Positions 8,513-17,956 of a DNA stretch of 64,000 nt are shown in pieces. Under the pieces are notes generated by a model that had not been told where the DNA came from, did not search any database, and saw only the letters and a program-made list of their open reading frames with translations. Position 1 is the first letter of the stretch. Every line of letters starts with the position of its first letter. The stretch is taken from positions 17,961 through 81,960 of the forward strand of contig JAVBQL010000011.1 in assembly GCA_031549085.1 (NCBI GenBank), in the 5' to 3' direction. Position numbers and translations under genes: made by a program. This DNA is from JAVBQL01 sp031549085 (GTDB lineage Bacteria; Spirochaetota; GWE2-31-10; MWDO01).

Positions 8513-8541
8513 AATATACCTAAGACAATATAACCTATCAA
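8513..8541 (-). promoter_or_regulatory. sigma70-type promoter of the second beta-helix gene
   Basis: On the minus strand TTGATA (8541-8536), a 17-nt spacer and TATATT (8518-8513) lie 66 nt before the ATG at 8447. Confidence 0.65.
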
Positions 8542-8734
8542 TCCCCTTCTTTATAAATAGATCATATTATTTTATATTTTTATATATAACATATATTTAA
8601 GAAGTATTTATAAATATTATAAAGCATATTATAAATAAGTCAATATAATTGTCTATATTAATATAAATAAATTTTTACTTGGACAATTATATAAAATAGA
8701 TAGGCTTATATTAATAAATGTTGAAATGAATAAT

Positions 8735-8772
8735 TATAAAAAAAAAGATACTCTTAACTTAAAGAGTATCTT
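8735..8772 (-). terminator. Rho-independent terminator of the third beta-helix gene
   Basis: A perfect 11-bp stem (AAGATACTCTT / AAGAGTATCTT, 5-nt loop, 8745-8772) is followed on the minus strand by about ten U. Confidence 0.9.
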
Positions 8773-8814
8773 ATTTAACTACACTTTTTTATTTTTAAGG
8801 ATATTTTTATGAAC

Positions 8815-10302
8815 TTAATTCCATGAAAAACTCTCCCACAGATTTGCGCCTGTGCCTCTTTCGTCTTGAATAGTTGCGCCACCTTTAGATGTATCTTTAT
8901 AGAATTTTGAGGAGGTGGTGCCTGCAGACCTACGTAAAGCCAAAGCAGTACCGCTAGTAGCTGTCTCTTTTCCATAAATCTCACAATTTGAAATAGTAGA
9001 AGTAGTGCCAGTCCCCCCCTGCACACCACAAACCCTTGTCGTTATGCTGGAACTACCAGCAGCACCGCCTATTGTTCCGCCAAAAATATCAATGATAGCA
9101 CCATTATCAATGCCATAACAGTAGGCTGTTGCCGTACTATTATTTGCTCCAACTATTGTTCCGCCTGTCATAAGCGCCGCATTAGAGGAGTTTGAGAATC
9201 CATAGACACTGGAGGCCGTGCTATTATTCACGCCAACTATCGCTCCGCCAAAAATAGAGACTGTGTTGTCTGTGCCGCTCCCCAATATGCCATAACCATC
9301 AGTGGTTATAGTGATATTATCCCCACCAACTATTGTTCCGCCAAATATTGAGAGGGTAGAAAATGCTGAAATATATATTCCTTGACTCTTTTTTATGCTG
9401 TTACTATTTTTCGCTCCCGTTATAACCCCACCTCTTATAGTGGCGGTTTTAACACTATCAATCCCATAAGCAGCTGTAGTGATAGTAATATTATTGCTGC
9501 ATCCCGTTATTGAACCATCAACAACAAGAAGTGTGCCATAATTCTTTATTCCATATGCATCAACTACTGTGACAGTGCCAGAGGCTCCAACAATTGTCCC
9601 TGATAAAAATGAGAGTGTGGAGGCAGAGCCATTGTTGTATACACCATAAGCACTGGATGCCGCCATACCATCCAGCGCCGATATGTCACAGTTATCTATA
9701 GTTAGATCGCCACTATTATATATGCCATAGGCATAACTGTTATATATAGAGCCTTTGATATAAAGATTCTCTAGCATAAGCTTCGAGCCTGCTGCAACCG
9801 TTATACGCCCAGTGGTGCTGGTTGTGGCATTTAATACTCCGCCTATGGTACTCTTATCGCTAGTATTGTCACGCTCCCAGCTGCCATTAAAACCGCCCTT
9901 GATAGTGACCGGCACCGATGCTGTGATAGCAACCAGCTCATTATATGCGCCGCTTGATAGGTATATGTTGTCATGCGAACTATCTATCATAGTAAGTGCC
10001 TTTGAGATTGTTTTTAGGGGAGCAGCAGGGCTTCCACTATTGCTATCATTACCAGCCGTGGATACATATATAGGAAAAATTGTGGTGGTGGTTGAGCTTG
10101 TTGTAGATGAAGTTGTAGTGGTTGAGGAGGATGTGGTGGTGCCTGGGTCTATCGTTGAGGATGTTGTGCTGCTACCCTGTGCGGTGGTTGTGGTGTTACC
10201 CCCAGAGCCCTCTGTCCCGCTGCCATCAATAGAGGCGCAGGCAGCAATAAATATAATTAAAATTGAGACAATTGCCAATAAGCAACTTTTTTTAAACCTC
10301 AT
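8815..10302 (-). CDS. Beta-helix surface lipoprotein, third paralogue
   Basis: This 495-residue lipoprotein has a signal peptide with lipobox IAAC (Cys near 22), a Gly/Thr/Ser-rich linker to about residue 75, then IYVSTAGNDSNSGSPAAPLKTISKALTMI...GAYNELVAI, the DUF1565-like entry to a right-handed beta-helix. The helix repeats read GGTIVGANNSTATxYGI and similar, different in detail from the first two paralogues (GGTITGAAGSASV). The C-terminal block FYKDTSKGGATIQDERGTGANLW is a variant of the one shared by the neighbours. It lacks the lipocalin-like unit. The ATG follows AAAGGAAA. It has its own terminator of a different sequence, so it may be an older or separately acquired member. Function beyond surface display is unknown. 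Confidence 0.85.
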   Translation of the reverse strand: MRFKKSCLLAIVSILIIFIAACASIDGSGTEGSGGNTTTTAQGSSTTSSTIDPGTTTSSSTTTTSSTTSSTTTTIFPIYVSTAGNDSNSGSPAAPLKTISKALTMIDSSHDNIYLSSGAYNELVAITASVPVTIKGGFNGSWERDNTSDKSTIGGVLNATTSTTGRITVAAGSKLMLENLYIKGSIYNSYAYGIYNSGDLTIDNCDISALDGMAASSAYGVYNNGSASTLSFLSGTIVGASGTVTVVDAYGIKNYGTLLVVDGSITGCSNNITITTAAYGIDSVKTATIRGGVITGAKNSNSIKKSQGIYISAFSTLSIFGGTIVGGDNITITTDGYGILGSGTDNTVSIFGGAIVGVNNSTASSVYGFSNSSNAALMTGGTIVGANNSTATAYCYGIDNGAIIDIFGGTIGGAAGSSSITTRVCGVQGGTGTTSTISNCEIYGKETATSGTALALRRSAGTTSSKFYKDTSKGGATIQDERGTGANLWESFSWN

Positions 10303-10663
10303 AAAATATTTCCTTTATATTTACAAAATGTATAATATAGTAATATAGATCAAAGTTACAGTAATAAATTATATATCAAATTATAAATATGTCAAAAAAT
10401 ATTTAAAAAATAAAAAAATAAATTTATTTTTAATAAAATTTAGCCCTAATTAAACAAAAAAGAGCTATATAGCTTTTTTTTAAATAATTATTTTTTTTTA
10501 ATTTTTTTTTAAAAAAAATTACCATTATTATTGACAATAGCCTGATTGAGTAATATAATTTATTATGGATAGTTGTATATTTAAGTAACAACTTATATAA
10601 TAAAAAAGTTTACTCTACATCAAATGAAGCGTTTTTTTAAACCCTTATAAATAGGAGTCCAAC
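10303..10663. other. 361-nt divergent intergenic region
   Basis: This lies between the minus-strand 8815-10302 gene and the plus-strand 10664-13849 gene. It contains a consensus plus-strand promoter (10531-10559), a leader with a short GTTGT/ACAAC hairpin near 10574-10592, and very T/A-rich DNA near 10480-10520. No good minus-strand promoter could be fixed. Confidence 0.6.
10531..10559 (+). promoter_or_regulatory. Consensus sigma70 promoter of the large lipoprotein gene
   Basis: TTGACA (10531-10536), exactly 17 nt, TATAAT (10554-10559): a full match to both consensus hexamers. The predicted transcript has a leader of about 98 nt to the ATT start at 10664. Confidence 0.85.
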
Positions 10664-13600
10664 ATTAGAAAGGCAATTTTATTATCTATTATAATAGTTA
10701 TATCAATTTTTTTCTCATGCAGCTTGATGCACTACTTTGATGATGGGATGTTTGATGAGGTCAAGAATAGCGATTTTACAAACGGGCAGATAGATAATGA
10801 AGAGCCATTTGGACTAAAAGTAGAGAGCGTAGTCTTTAGAGCGGCTAAAAATAGTAATTTAACTAGTGATGTAGCTGCAACAAAGATGGAAGGTGAGGTC
10901 ACAAATTATGTAGCAAGTTTTGATCCTGCTATAGGCATCGACCTTGATAACTTGATTGTAACCATAACCTTCAAAAATGGGGATCTATACTATGGAAGCA
11001 GTGCAGGTCTTTTGCTTGCTTCGTCTGACGAATCCCCTTTTGATGATGAGGTTAGAAGCTTTTCTCAAATACAAAATTACTATCTACAAAGTTCTGATAA
11101 TAGCCTGGAGGTCACTAGACTTGACTTCAACATATCTGCAAACGCCAATAGGCATGACTACTATGTCAGCAGCAGCTCTAGCATTGGGTTTGATCCTCCT
11201 GACGGAAGCATGGAGAAGCCATATAGGACAATAACTGAAGCTTTGGAATATATTAATAACAACCATACAAATGATAATCAAGAGGTTAATGTACATGTAG
11301 CTACTGGCACATATGGTGCCGCCACTGGTGATGAAGATATAAATCCTGATCACTTTGATAATGATAATTATGGTTTGGTGCATCCAGCAAATATAAATAT
11401 TATTGGCGGGTATGACACCAGCTGGCAACCTTCAAACAACAGATCTGAATTTAAAAGCGCTCTTGAGCTGGGCTCTGGGCTTAATGTAACAATAGAGAAC
11501 TTTGATATTACATCTGGGCTCTCTAATGAATCCAAACTTGAACTTAAAAGCTGTACTGTAAATTCTTCAGCAACAGCTTTCTCAGACTCCAAAGCTACTC
11601 TATATAATGGAGAATATGGTAATCTTACCATGAGTGATAGCTCTGTAAATGGGGGGATTATTTCTAGTAGTGCTGTTACAGCGATAAGAAATAGAGGAAA
11701 ACTTACTGTTGGAGCAGGTGTAGTGATATGTGGCATTGTGGAGAGTACTATTATTACCACTCCCCCACTTGATTCCTCATATGGAATAGATAATGTTAGT
11801 GGAACTGTGACTGTCAATAGTAGCGCTGCAATATATGGAGTAATGAGTCATAATGTGCCTGGTAACAATATTCGTGTTAAATATGCTCATGGTATAAGAA
11901 ATGGATATGATAGCGCTAGTGGCGCTCTTACTATCAATGATGGCGCTATCTATGGAGCATCTGGAGATGGCGTTACTGTTGGCGATGCCTATGCAATACA
12001 GAATAACAATAGCTCTGCCATTGAAATTCTTGGAGGAAAGCTTTGTGGTATAGCTAATAATGCCAAATCAACAGAGACTATTGGCAATGGAAATCTTCCT
12101 GAAGGAGTTTTTGGTATATTTACATATGGTGGCACTATCAATATCAGTGGTGGGGAGATCTATGGAGCAAATGGAGGGGGTAATATGAACTACAATGCGA
12201 TGGGCATATACAGCAACTCTGCCTCATCTTCAATAACTATCTCTGGCGGAAAAATCTATGGAGCATATGATAATGTTGGAACAATAAATAAGATAGCTTA
12301 TGGAATAAATTATGGAATAAATGAGGGAGGAAAATATGGTGGCGGCACTTCATCAATTAGTCTTATGAGTGAGACTCCAAATGGCATCACTGTTGTTGGC
12401 TGCAAGGGGAATGCCCTTCCAACAGGAGGAGCGATAGGCATAAATGATACTGTTGCAGGTTCTGGGACATTGACACTCAACATTGAAAATGCAATCGTAA
12501 CAGGCTTTGAAGGGAGTGCTAATATTGAAAGCACTGTAACCGCAACCACAAATATATATGGTATAAGACTTGGTACTCGTCCTAATCCCCCATCATCAGA
12601 TGGATTACTTAATCAAAAAATAAATGGTACTATAAAAGATAGCAAAATAAAAGGTAGTTCAGGGACTATAATTAAGACCACTACCGCTAACATAGATTTA
12701 ACTGGTATATATATAAATACTAATGATGCTTACTACCCAGATAACTCTCCTTTCAATATAAGTGGTTCAATAATTGAGGCTGGAACTTTGGAGAGAACTG
12801 TGAGCAGTGCCTACACCTCTGGAGAGGTAAACATAAATGCAGTTGAGGTTGGTGTAATAAATACAACAATAACAGATTGTGATGTAAAATCTGCTGTAAT
12901 ACAAAATAGCAATCCTGTACCATTTGCAACAATATGTGTGACAATTTCAAGTCTAACAGTTAAAAATAGTACAATCCGAGCAATTAATGAAAGTGGTAGT
13001 ATTGTATCAAAAAATCAAAATAGCATTATTGCCAGTGCACAATCAAACAGAAAAATTGAGATAATTGGAAATACAATAGAGGGAGGTGTTGCAATAGTAG
13101 GTTCTATCCCTACACTAAACATACATCGCAACAAAATATTTGTCAAAAATAGCAATGAGAAAGGGCTTGATTTAATATATAACTCAGCTAACAATAAATT
13201 TAATATATACAACAATATTATTTACACTGATGGAGCCAATTCTCAGCCGGTATATATAGGTACTGGTGTTATTCCTTTTTTTGCAGCAGATAACAATAAT
13301 TTCAACGTTATAGGAAACACACTTATCACTACACACAACAGTGTTGTAAATATAAGTGATGTTTCAGCTGATCATAGGGTAGATAACATAGCCTTTATCA
13401 ACAACATTTTTTATACACTGGATAGTTCGACAGCAATAACAGGTTCAAAAAAATTTAACTATCTGGACAATAATGCTGTTGCAAAAGCTAATCTTTTTCT
13501 AGATGATGGTGCTGCAGGCACTGTTGACAATGTTAATAGCAGCACTATTGGTACTTATGCCAATAGTTCAGCACCAGCAGGTAACATTAGCGTTACAAGT

Positions 13601-13849
13601 ATGACTTTTGAAGATGTATCAGCAGTAGGCTCTATCAACTTTGCTGCTTTCAAAACAGCAACATTTATGCCTACATCATCTCCAAGTATTAAGGCAGCCG
13701 GAAAATCTTTTGACATTAATGAGATGAGTAGTAATGGATATGGCGAGGAGGTTGGAAAGTATATTATTAATAATTCACTTCAAAATTATACTGGCACTAG
13801 ACTTAACCCTTCAACCATAGGGGCTATTGAGATAACCGATCCTCTCTAG
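10664..13849 (+). CDS. 1061-residue beta-helix lipoprotein, probable ATT start codon
   Basis: The first conventional start in this frame is TTG at 10724, but it has no SD and would remove the signal peptide. Twenty codons upstream, an ATT at 10664 lies 6 nt after GGAG, and reading from there gives a complete lipoprotein signal ending in lipobox FFSC. An in-frame TAG at 10652 closes the frame. I therefore annotate an ATT start. The protein has no Thr linker and no lipocalin-like unit. A beta-rich N-terminal region of about 160 residues leads to a DUF1565-like segment (PDGSMEKPYRTITEALEYI), then a long irregular beta-helix with motifs such as ISGGEIYGANGG. The end (NPSTIGAIEI) resembles polysaccharide-lyase-like helices. 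No catalytic residues can be assigned. An ATG-to-ATT mutation is the alternative. Confidence 0.75.
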   Translation: MRKAILLSIIIVISIFFSCSLMHYFDDGMFDEVKNSDFTNGQIDNEEPFGLKVESVVFRAAKNSNLTSDVAATKMEGEVTNYVASFDPAIGIDLDNLIVTITFKNGDLYYGSSAGLLLASSDESPFDDEVRSFSQIQNYYLQSSDNSLEVTRLDFNISANANRHDYYVSSSSSIGFDPPDGSMEKPYRTITEALEYINNNHTNDNQEVNVHVATGTYGAATGDEDINPDHFDNDNYGLVHPANINIIGGYDTSWQPSNNRSEFKSALELGSGLNVTIENFDITSGLSNESKLELKSCTVNSSATAFSDSKATLYNGEYGNLTMSDSSVNGGIISSSAVTAIRNRGKLTVGAGVVICGIVESTIITTPPLDSSYGIDNVSGTVTVNSSAAIYGVMSHNVPGNNIRVKYAHGIRNGYDSASGALTINDGAIYGASGDGVTVGDAYAIQNNNSSAIEILGGKLCGIANNAKSTETIGNGNLPEGVFGIFTYGGTINISGGEIYGANGGGNMNYNAMGIYSNSASSSITISGGKIYGAYDNVGTINKIAYGINYGINEGGKYGGGTSSISLMSETPNGITVVGCKGNALPTGGAIGINDTVAGSGTLTLNIENAIVTGFEGSANIESTVTATTNIYGIRLGTRPNPPSSDGLLNQKINGTIKDSKIKGSSGTIIKTTTANIDLTGIYINTNDAYYPDNSPFNISGSIIEAGTLERTVSSAYTSGEVNINAVEVGVINTTITDCDVKSAVIQNSNPVPFATICVTISSLTVKNSTIRAINESGSIVSKNQNSIIASAQSNRKIEIIGNTIEGGVAIVGSIPTLNIHRNKIFVKNSNEKGLDLIYNSANNKFNIYNNIIYTDGANSQPVYIGTGVIPFFAADNNNFNVIGNTLITTHNSVVNISDVSADHRVDNIAFINNIFYTLDSSTAITGSKKFNYLDNNAVAKANLFLDDGAAGTVDNVNSSTIGTYANSSAPAGNISVTSMTFEDVSAVGSINFAAFKTATFMPTSSPSIKAAGKSFDINEMSSNGYGEEVGKYIINNSLQNYTGTRLNPSTIGAIEITDPL

Positions 13850-13890
13850 TTGGAAGGGTAATTCTTACAATATAATAGATTAAAAATAGG

Positions 13891-13925
13891 AAGAGGCTGT
13901 TTAACAAACAGCCTCTTTTTTTTTG
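13891..13925. repeat. Palindromic 3' element, copy 3 (terminator of the plus-strand gene)
   Basis: A 12-bp perfect stem (AAGAGGCTGTTT / AAACAGCCTCTT, loop AAC) is followed by nine T. It terminates the gene ending at 13849 and lies 3' of the convergent gene ending at 13954. Confidence 0.88.
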
Positions 13926-13953
13926 AGCCACTTTTTAAATTAAAGGTTATTTT

Positions 13954-15021
13954 TTATGGGGTGTCCCAAAAGCTATTATCATTCCAAATGTTTGTACCAT
14001 CACCTTTTATATTTTCAATAGTTGCAGGGCCAATCGTGCCTTGATAGAATTTGGCAGAGCCATTCCTCTGCAACACAATTATACCGCTGTTTGTTGTAAC
14101 AGTTGACTCTTTTCCATATATACTGCAGTTTGATATAGTCACTATACCATTAGAATTACGAACACCATAAGCGCGACTATTTAGACTAGCATTACCAGCT
14201 CCTCCCGTTATTATGCCACCATTGATAGTGAGTGTACCAAAATTATCAATACTATAAGCAGACATACCTACACTAGCAGTACCAGCTGCTCCTGTTATTG
14301 TACCGCTATTTATAGTAAGCATACTACCATTATTATAAACACCATAAGCATAATCGCTTATACTACCACTCTCCATCGCTACAATATCACAATTATCTAT
14401 AGCCATATTTCCATTGTTTACTACTCCATAGGCATACAGATAACCATAAGCATCATTATAATATAGCACTCCCTTTACATCAAGGTTCTCAAGTGTTACT
14501 TTAGTACCTGCTATAGTAGTTATACGGCCAGTCTTATTTTCCGTAGGATTTGGCCCATTTATAGTACTTTTGTTGTTGACGTTTGCTCTTACCCAGCTAA
14601 CATTGTAGCCACCCTTTATAGTAAAAGGTGTAGTTGTCTCAATATTGATTAGCTCACTGTATGTCCCTGTTGCTATGTAGATGACATTTCTTGAACTGCT
14701 TACCATGGTAACCGCCTTTGAAATTGTTTTAACTGGCATTGTTGGGTTTCCATTATTGCTGTCGCTACCAGCAGTGGAGACATATATTGCTGGTGCGATT
14801 GTTGTTGATGTAGTACTTGATGTTGAAGTAGTGCTTGTAGTGCTCGTTGTTAATGTAGTACTTGTTGTGGATATAGTGCTTGTTGTGGATGTACTATTTG
14901 ATGATTTATCATTATCACCAGTATCCTCATTTACTGCACATGATACAATACCAATAAACAACGCTGCTACAGCAATAAAAAAGATAAAATTTTTAACCTT
15001 ATTCGAATTCCTTGAACTCAC
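13954..15021 (-). CDS. Beta-helix surface lipoprotein, smallest paralogue
   Basis: This 355-residue lipoprotein starts at GTG behind AGGGAGGA. It has lipobox IVSC (Cys near 28), a Thr/Ser linker (about 42-76), the DUF1565-like entry IYVSTAGSDSNNGNPTMPVKTISKAVTMV...GTYSELINI, the block KGGYNVSWVRANVNNKSTING, then only a few beta-helix repeats (AYGVYNNGSMLTINSGTITGAAGTASVG) and the shared C-terminal block FYQGTIGPATIENIKG...IW. It is the same architecture as the 4071 and 6768 genes minus the lipocalin-like unit and most helix turns, so it looks like a contracted or ancestral form. Its 3' flank shares the palindromic element with the first two copies. Confidence 0.84.
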   Translation of the reverse strand: MSSRNSNKVKNFIFFIAVAALFIGIVSCAVNEDTGDNDKSSNSTSTTSTISTTSTTLTTSTTSTTSTSSTTSTTIAPAIYVSTAGSDSNNGNPTMPVKTISKAVTMVSSSRNVIYIATGTYSELINIETTTPFTIKGGYNVSWVRANVNNKSTINGPNPTENKTGRITTIAGTKVTLENLDVKGVLYYNDAYGYLYAYGVVNNGNMAIDNCDIVAMESGSISDYAYGVYNNGSMLTINSGTITGAAGTASVGMSAYSIDNFGTLTINGGIITGGAGNASLNSRAYGVRNSNGIVTISNCSIYGKESTVTTNSGIIVLQRNGSAKFYQGTIGPATIENIKGDGTNIWNDNSFWDTP

Positions 15022-15496
15022 GAAATATCCTCCCTAAAATATAATTCGTTAAATATAATAAAAAACTTTTAGTATAATATTTTTATTAGTACAGTTTAAT
15101 ATATATTAAAACTTATACTCCATAAATATAATATCAATATTATTATAAACTATAATTAAAATAAGTCAAGATAGTTAATTAAAACATATAAATTATTTTT
15201 TATTAAATAACTTAAATAATAATACTATAAAAACGAATATACAATATATATTTAAATAAATATAACTAATATTTTTTAAAATTTATATTTTATAAAAATA
15301 TTATTTAAAAAATCATAAATATTATGAAATAGTAAATTAAGAATATTTAAGAAAACTAATGATTTTAGCAAAAAATAAATAAAAGCAAAATCATAAAAAA
15401 AGAGTAGCATTTTGTATTATAAAAATGTATAATGGCATAAAAATAGAGCCTATCAAATATAAGACAAAAACTTTCTGAGTTTTAAGGAGGATTAAA
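15022..15496. other. 475-nt divergent intergenic region upstream of the hydrogenase operon
   Basis: This is very AT-rich. A plus-strand TATAAT at 15428-15433 lies 64 nt before the hydrogenase start but lacks a recognisable -35. An inverted repeat ATGATTTT(A)GC / GCAAAATCAT at 15359-15369 and 15385-15394 lies about 35 nt upstream of that -10 and could be an operator. I found no Rex-type palindrome (TTGTGAA-N4-TTCACAA), the usual redox control site of such operons. Confidence 0.45.
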
Positions 15497-16012
15497 TTGG
15501 CTTGTTCTGAAAACACAACTTGCGAGAATCTATTTGTAAAAGATTTTTACGACAGATTGGACGAATTTATCGATGGACTTCACATCGACCTAAAGGATAA
15601 GAGAAGGAGGGGAAATCTTATACAGATACTGCACAAGGCACAACACATATTTGGCTATCTCCCTGAAGAAGTTCAAGTTCATATATCCAAAAAAATAAAT
15701 GTACCACACTCTCAAATATCTGGCATCATAAGTTTCTACAATTTCTTCACAACAAAACCAAAAGGAAAAAATAAGATTGCGATATGTATGGGTACTGCAT
15801 GCTTTGTTAAGGGCGCTGCAGAGGTGCTTGAGGAGTTCGAAAAACAGGTTGGCATCAAGGCTGGTGAGGTCTCTACAGATGGCGAGTTTTCCATCGACGT
15901 TGTTAGATGTATAGGTGCGTGCGGTTTGGCGCCAGTTCTTACAATAAACGATAAGGTTTATGGAAAGATAACAAAAAATGAAGTAAAAGATATATTGTCA
16001 AACTATAAATAA
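15497..16012 (+). CDS. hydC: NuoE-like [2Fe-2S] subunit of NAD-linked [FeFe]-hydrogenase
   Basis: This is a thioredoxin-like [2Fe-2S] protein of the NuoE/HydC/HndA family, 171 residues. The first half has LIQILHKAQHIFGYLPEEVQVHIS, typical of NuoE. The cluster ligands are CMGTAC (about residues 98-103) and CIGACG (about 139-144). The TTG start is fixed by an AGGAGG seven bases upstream. It opens a three-gene operon: 20 nt to the NuoF-like gene, then 16 nt to the catalytic subunit. In the complex it is expected to pass electrons next to the flavin subunit. The operon content matches trimeric, often electron-bifurcating, hydrogenases that couple NADH and ferredoxin to H2; bifurcation itself is inferred. 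Confidence 0.92.
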   Translation: MACSENTTCENLFVKDFYDRLDEFIDGLHIDLKDKRRRGNLIQILHKAQHIFGYLPEEVQVHISKKINVPHSQISGIISFYNFFTTKPKGKNKIAICMGTACFVKGAAEVLEEFEKQVGIKAGEVSTDGEFSIDVVRCIGACGLAPVLTINDKVYGKITKNEVKDILSNYK

Positions 16013-16032
16013 TTTAATGAGGTTAAAGAGTT

Positions 16033-17940
16033 ATGGAAAAGATAAAAACTTATGATGATCTAAAGAACAAATATAGATCACTCGTATCACTTTTGGCCCT
16101 AAGAGATATTCAAGACCCTGAAGTAAAAAAAGATATAGAGAACGCAAAAGCATCTGCAAACGCAGCAGATATATTGGTCTGCGGCGGAACGGGTTGTATG
16201 TCCTCTGACAGCTTTGATATTGTAAGCAATATCAAAAAGGAGCTTGAAAAAAATGGCTTGGATAAAAATGTAGAGGTGATGAAGACTGGCTGTTTTGGTT
16301 TCTGTGAAAAGGGGCCTATTGTTCTGGTATCCCCTGACAACACCTTCTATGTAGAGGTAAAGCCATCTGATGCAGCTGAGATTGTAGAGTCTCACATTAA
16401 GAACAAGCAAAAAGTTGATAGACTTATATATGAAGAACCATTAACAAAAAAGAAGATAGATACTCAACATGAGATGCCATTCTACAAGAAGCAGATGCGT
16501 ATTGCACTGCAAAATTGTGGTATCATAAACCCAGAAAAAGCAGAGGAGTACCTTGCAACAAAGGGTTTCCAAGCATTGGCAAAGTGTCTCTTTGAGATGA
16601 CTCCAGAGGCAACCATAGATTTAGTAAAAAAATCTGGTCTAAAAGGCCGAGGTGGTGCTGGATTCCTAACTGGACTAAAGTGGGAGCTTACAAGAAAAAA
16701 TGCAAGTGACCAAAAATATATTATCTGTAACGCCGATGAGGGTGACCCAGGTGCATTTATGGATAGGTCAATCTTAGAGGGAGATCCTTGTTCTGTACTT
16801 GAAGCTATGGCAATTGCTGGTTATTCAATTGGTTCAAATGTTGGATATATCTACATCAGAGCAGAGTATCCACTTGCTATATCAAGACTATTGATTGCAA
16901 TTGATGAGCTTCATGAGATGGGGCTTTTAGGCAAAAATATAATGGGAAGCGGGTTTGACTTTGATATAGAGTTGAAATATGGTGCTGGTGCATTTGTCTG
17001 CGGTGAGGAGACGGCTCTTATACACTCAGTAGAGGGAAAGAGAGGAGAGCCAACAAGCAAGCCTCCATTCCCTGCTCAAAGCGGGCTTTGGGAAAAACCA
17101 ACCTCAGTAAACAACGTTGAGACACTTGCAAACATCCCAAAGATCATATTAAAAGGTGCTGATTGGTATAATAAAATAGGTACGGAGAATTCAAAAGGGA
17201 CAAAAGTTTTCGCTTTGGCTGGAAAAATCAACAATGTTGGATTGGTTGAAGTTCCAATGGGAACAACACTTAGAGAGATAATCTATGACATAGGCGGCGG
17301 AATTAAGGGCGGCAAAGAGTTTAAAGCTGTTCAAACAGGCGGTCCATCAGGTGGATGTATCACAAAAGAGAATCTTGATACTCCAATTACATATGAAAAT
17401 CTAACTGCAATCGGTTCTATGATGGGATCAGGCGGAATGATTGTTATGGATGAAGATAACTGTATGGTTGATGTTGCGAAGTTCTACCTTGAATTTACAA
17501 ATGATGAGAGCTGCGGAAAGTGTACTCCTTGTAGAGTTGGAAACAAGAGATTGTATGAACTTTTAGAGTCCATTACAGATGGAAAAGCAGAAGCTAATGT
17601 ATTGGAACAACTTGATGTATTAACATCCACTATAAGCAAAGCAAGTCTTTGTGCTTTAGGTCAAACAGCTCCAAACCCTGTAATTTCTACAATGAGATTC
17701 TTTAGAGATGAGTATGAAGAGCACGTTAAGGAACATAAATGTAGATCAAGTGTTTGTAAAAAGCTAATGAAATATACAATAAATGATAAGTGTGTTGGCT
17801 GTACACTCTGTGCTAAAAACTGCCCAGTAACATGTATTTCAGGAAAAGTAAAAGAGAAGCACTTTATTGATCAAGAGAAGTGTATAAAATGCGGTGTTTG
17901 TATGACTAAATGTAAATTTGGTGCTATAGATTTGGCTTAA
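16033..17940 (+). CDS. hydB: NuoF-like flavin/Fe-S subunit of NAD-linked [FeFe]-hydrogenase
   Basis: The domain order is that of HydB/HndC. An N-terminal thioredoxin-like [2Fe-2S] domain (CGGTGC near residue 51, CFGFC near 88) is followed by the NADH/FMN-binding core (GRGGAGFLTGLKW near 210, NADEGDPGAF, the GAGAFVCGEETALIHSVEG block, SVNNVETLANIP), the [4Fe-4S] site ESCGKCTPCR near 499, and a C-terminal 2x[4Fe-4S] ferredoxin domain (CVGCTLCAKNCP; CIKCGVCMTKC). At 635 residues it is full length. It oxidises or reduces NAD(H) through FMN and wires electrons to the hydrogenase subunit. The C-terminal ferredoxin domain separates it from ordinary respiratory NuoF and supports a soluble hydrogenase role. 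Confidence 0.94.
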   Translation: MEKIKTYDDLKNKYRSLVSLLALRDIQDPEVKKDIENAKASANAADILVCGGTGCMSSDSFDIVSNIKKELEKNGLDKNVEVMKTGCFGFCEKGPIVLVSPDNTFYVEVKPSDAAEIVESHIKNKQKVDRLIYEEPLTKKKIDTQHEMPFYKKQMRIALQNCGIINPEKAEEYLATKGFQALAKCLFEMTPEATIDLVKKSGLKGRGGAGFLTGLKWELTRKNASDQKYIICNADEGDPGAFMDRSILEGDPCSVLEAMAIAGYSIGSNVGYIYIRAEYPLAISRLLIAIDELHEMGLLGKNIMGSGFDFDIELKYGAGAFVCGEETALIHSVEGKRGEPTSKPPFPAQSGLWEKPTSVNNVETLANIPKIILKGADWYNKIGTENSKGTKVFALAGKINNVGLVEVPMGTTLREIIYDIGGGIKGGKEFKAVQTGGPSGGCITKENLDTPITYENLTAIGSMMGSGGMIVMDEDNCMVDVAKFYLEFTNDESCGKCTPCRVGNKRLYELLESITDGKAEANVLEQLDVLTSTISKASLCALGQTAPNPVISTMRFFRDEYEEHVKEHKCRSSVCKKLMKYTINDKCVGCTLCAKNCPVTCISGKVKEKHFIDQEKCIKCGVCMTKCKFGAIDLA

Positions 17941-17956
17941 AATTTAGGAGGATGTA

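Larger units (their letters stand above)
8451..8814. other. 364-nt intergenic region: promoter and terminator
   Basis: This region holds the minus-strand promoter of the 6768-8447 gene at 8513-8541 and, at the other end, the terminator of the 8815-10302 gene. Between them the sequence is almost pure A/T with no further element that I can support. Confidence 0.6.
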
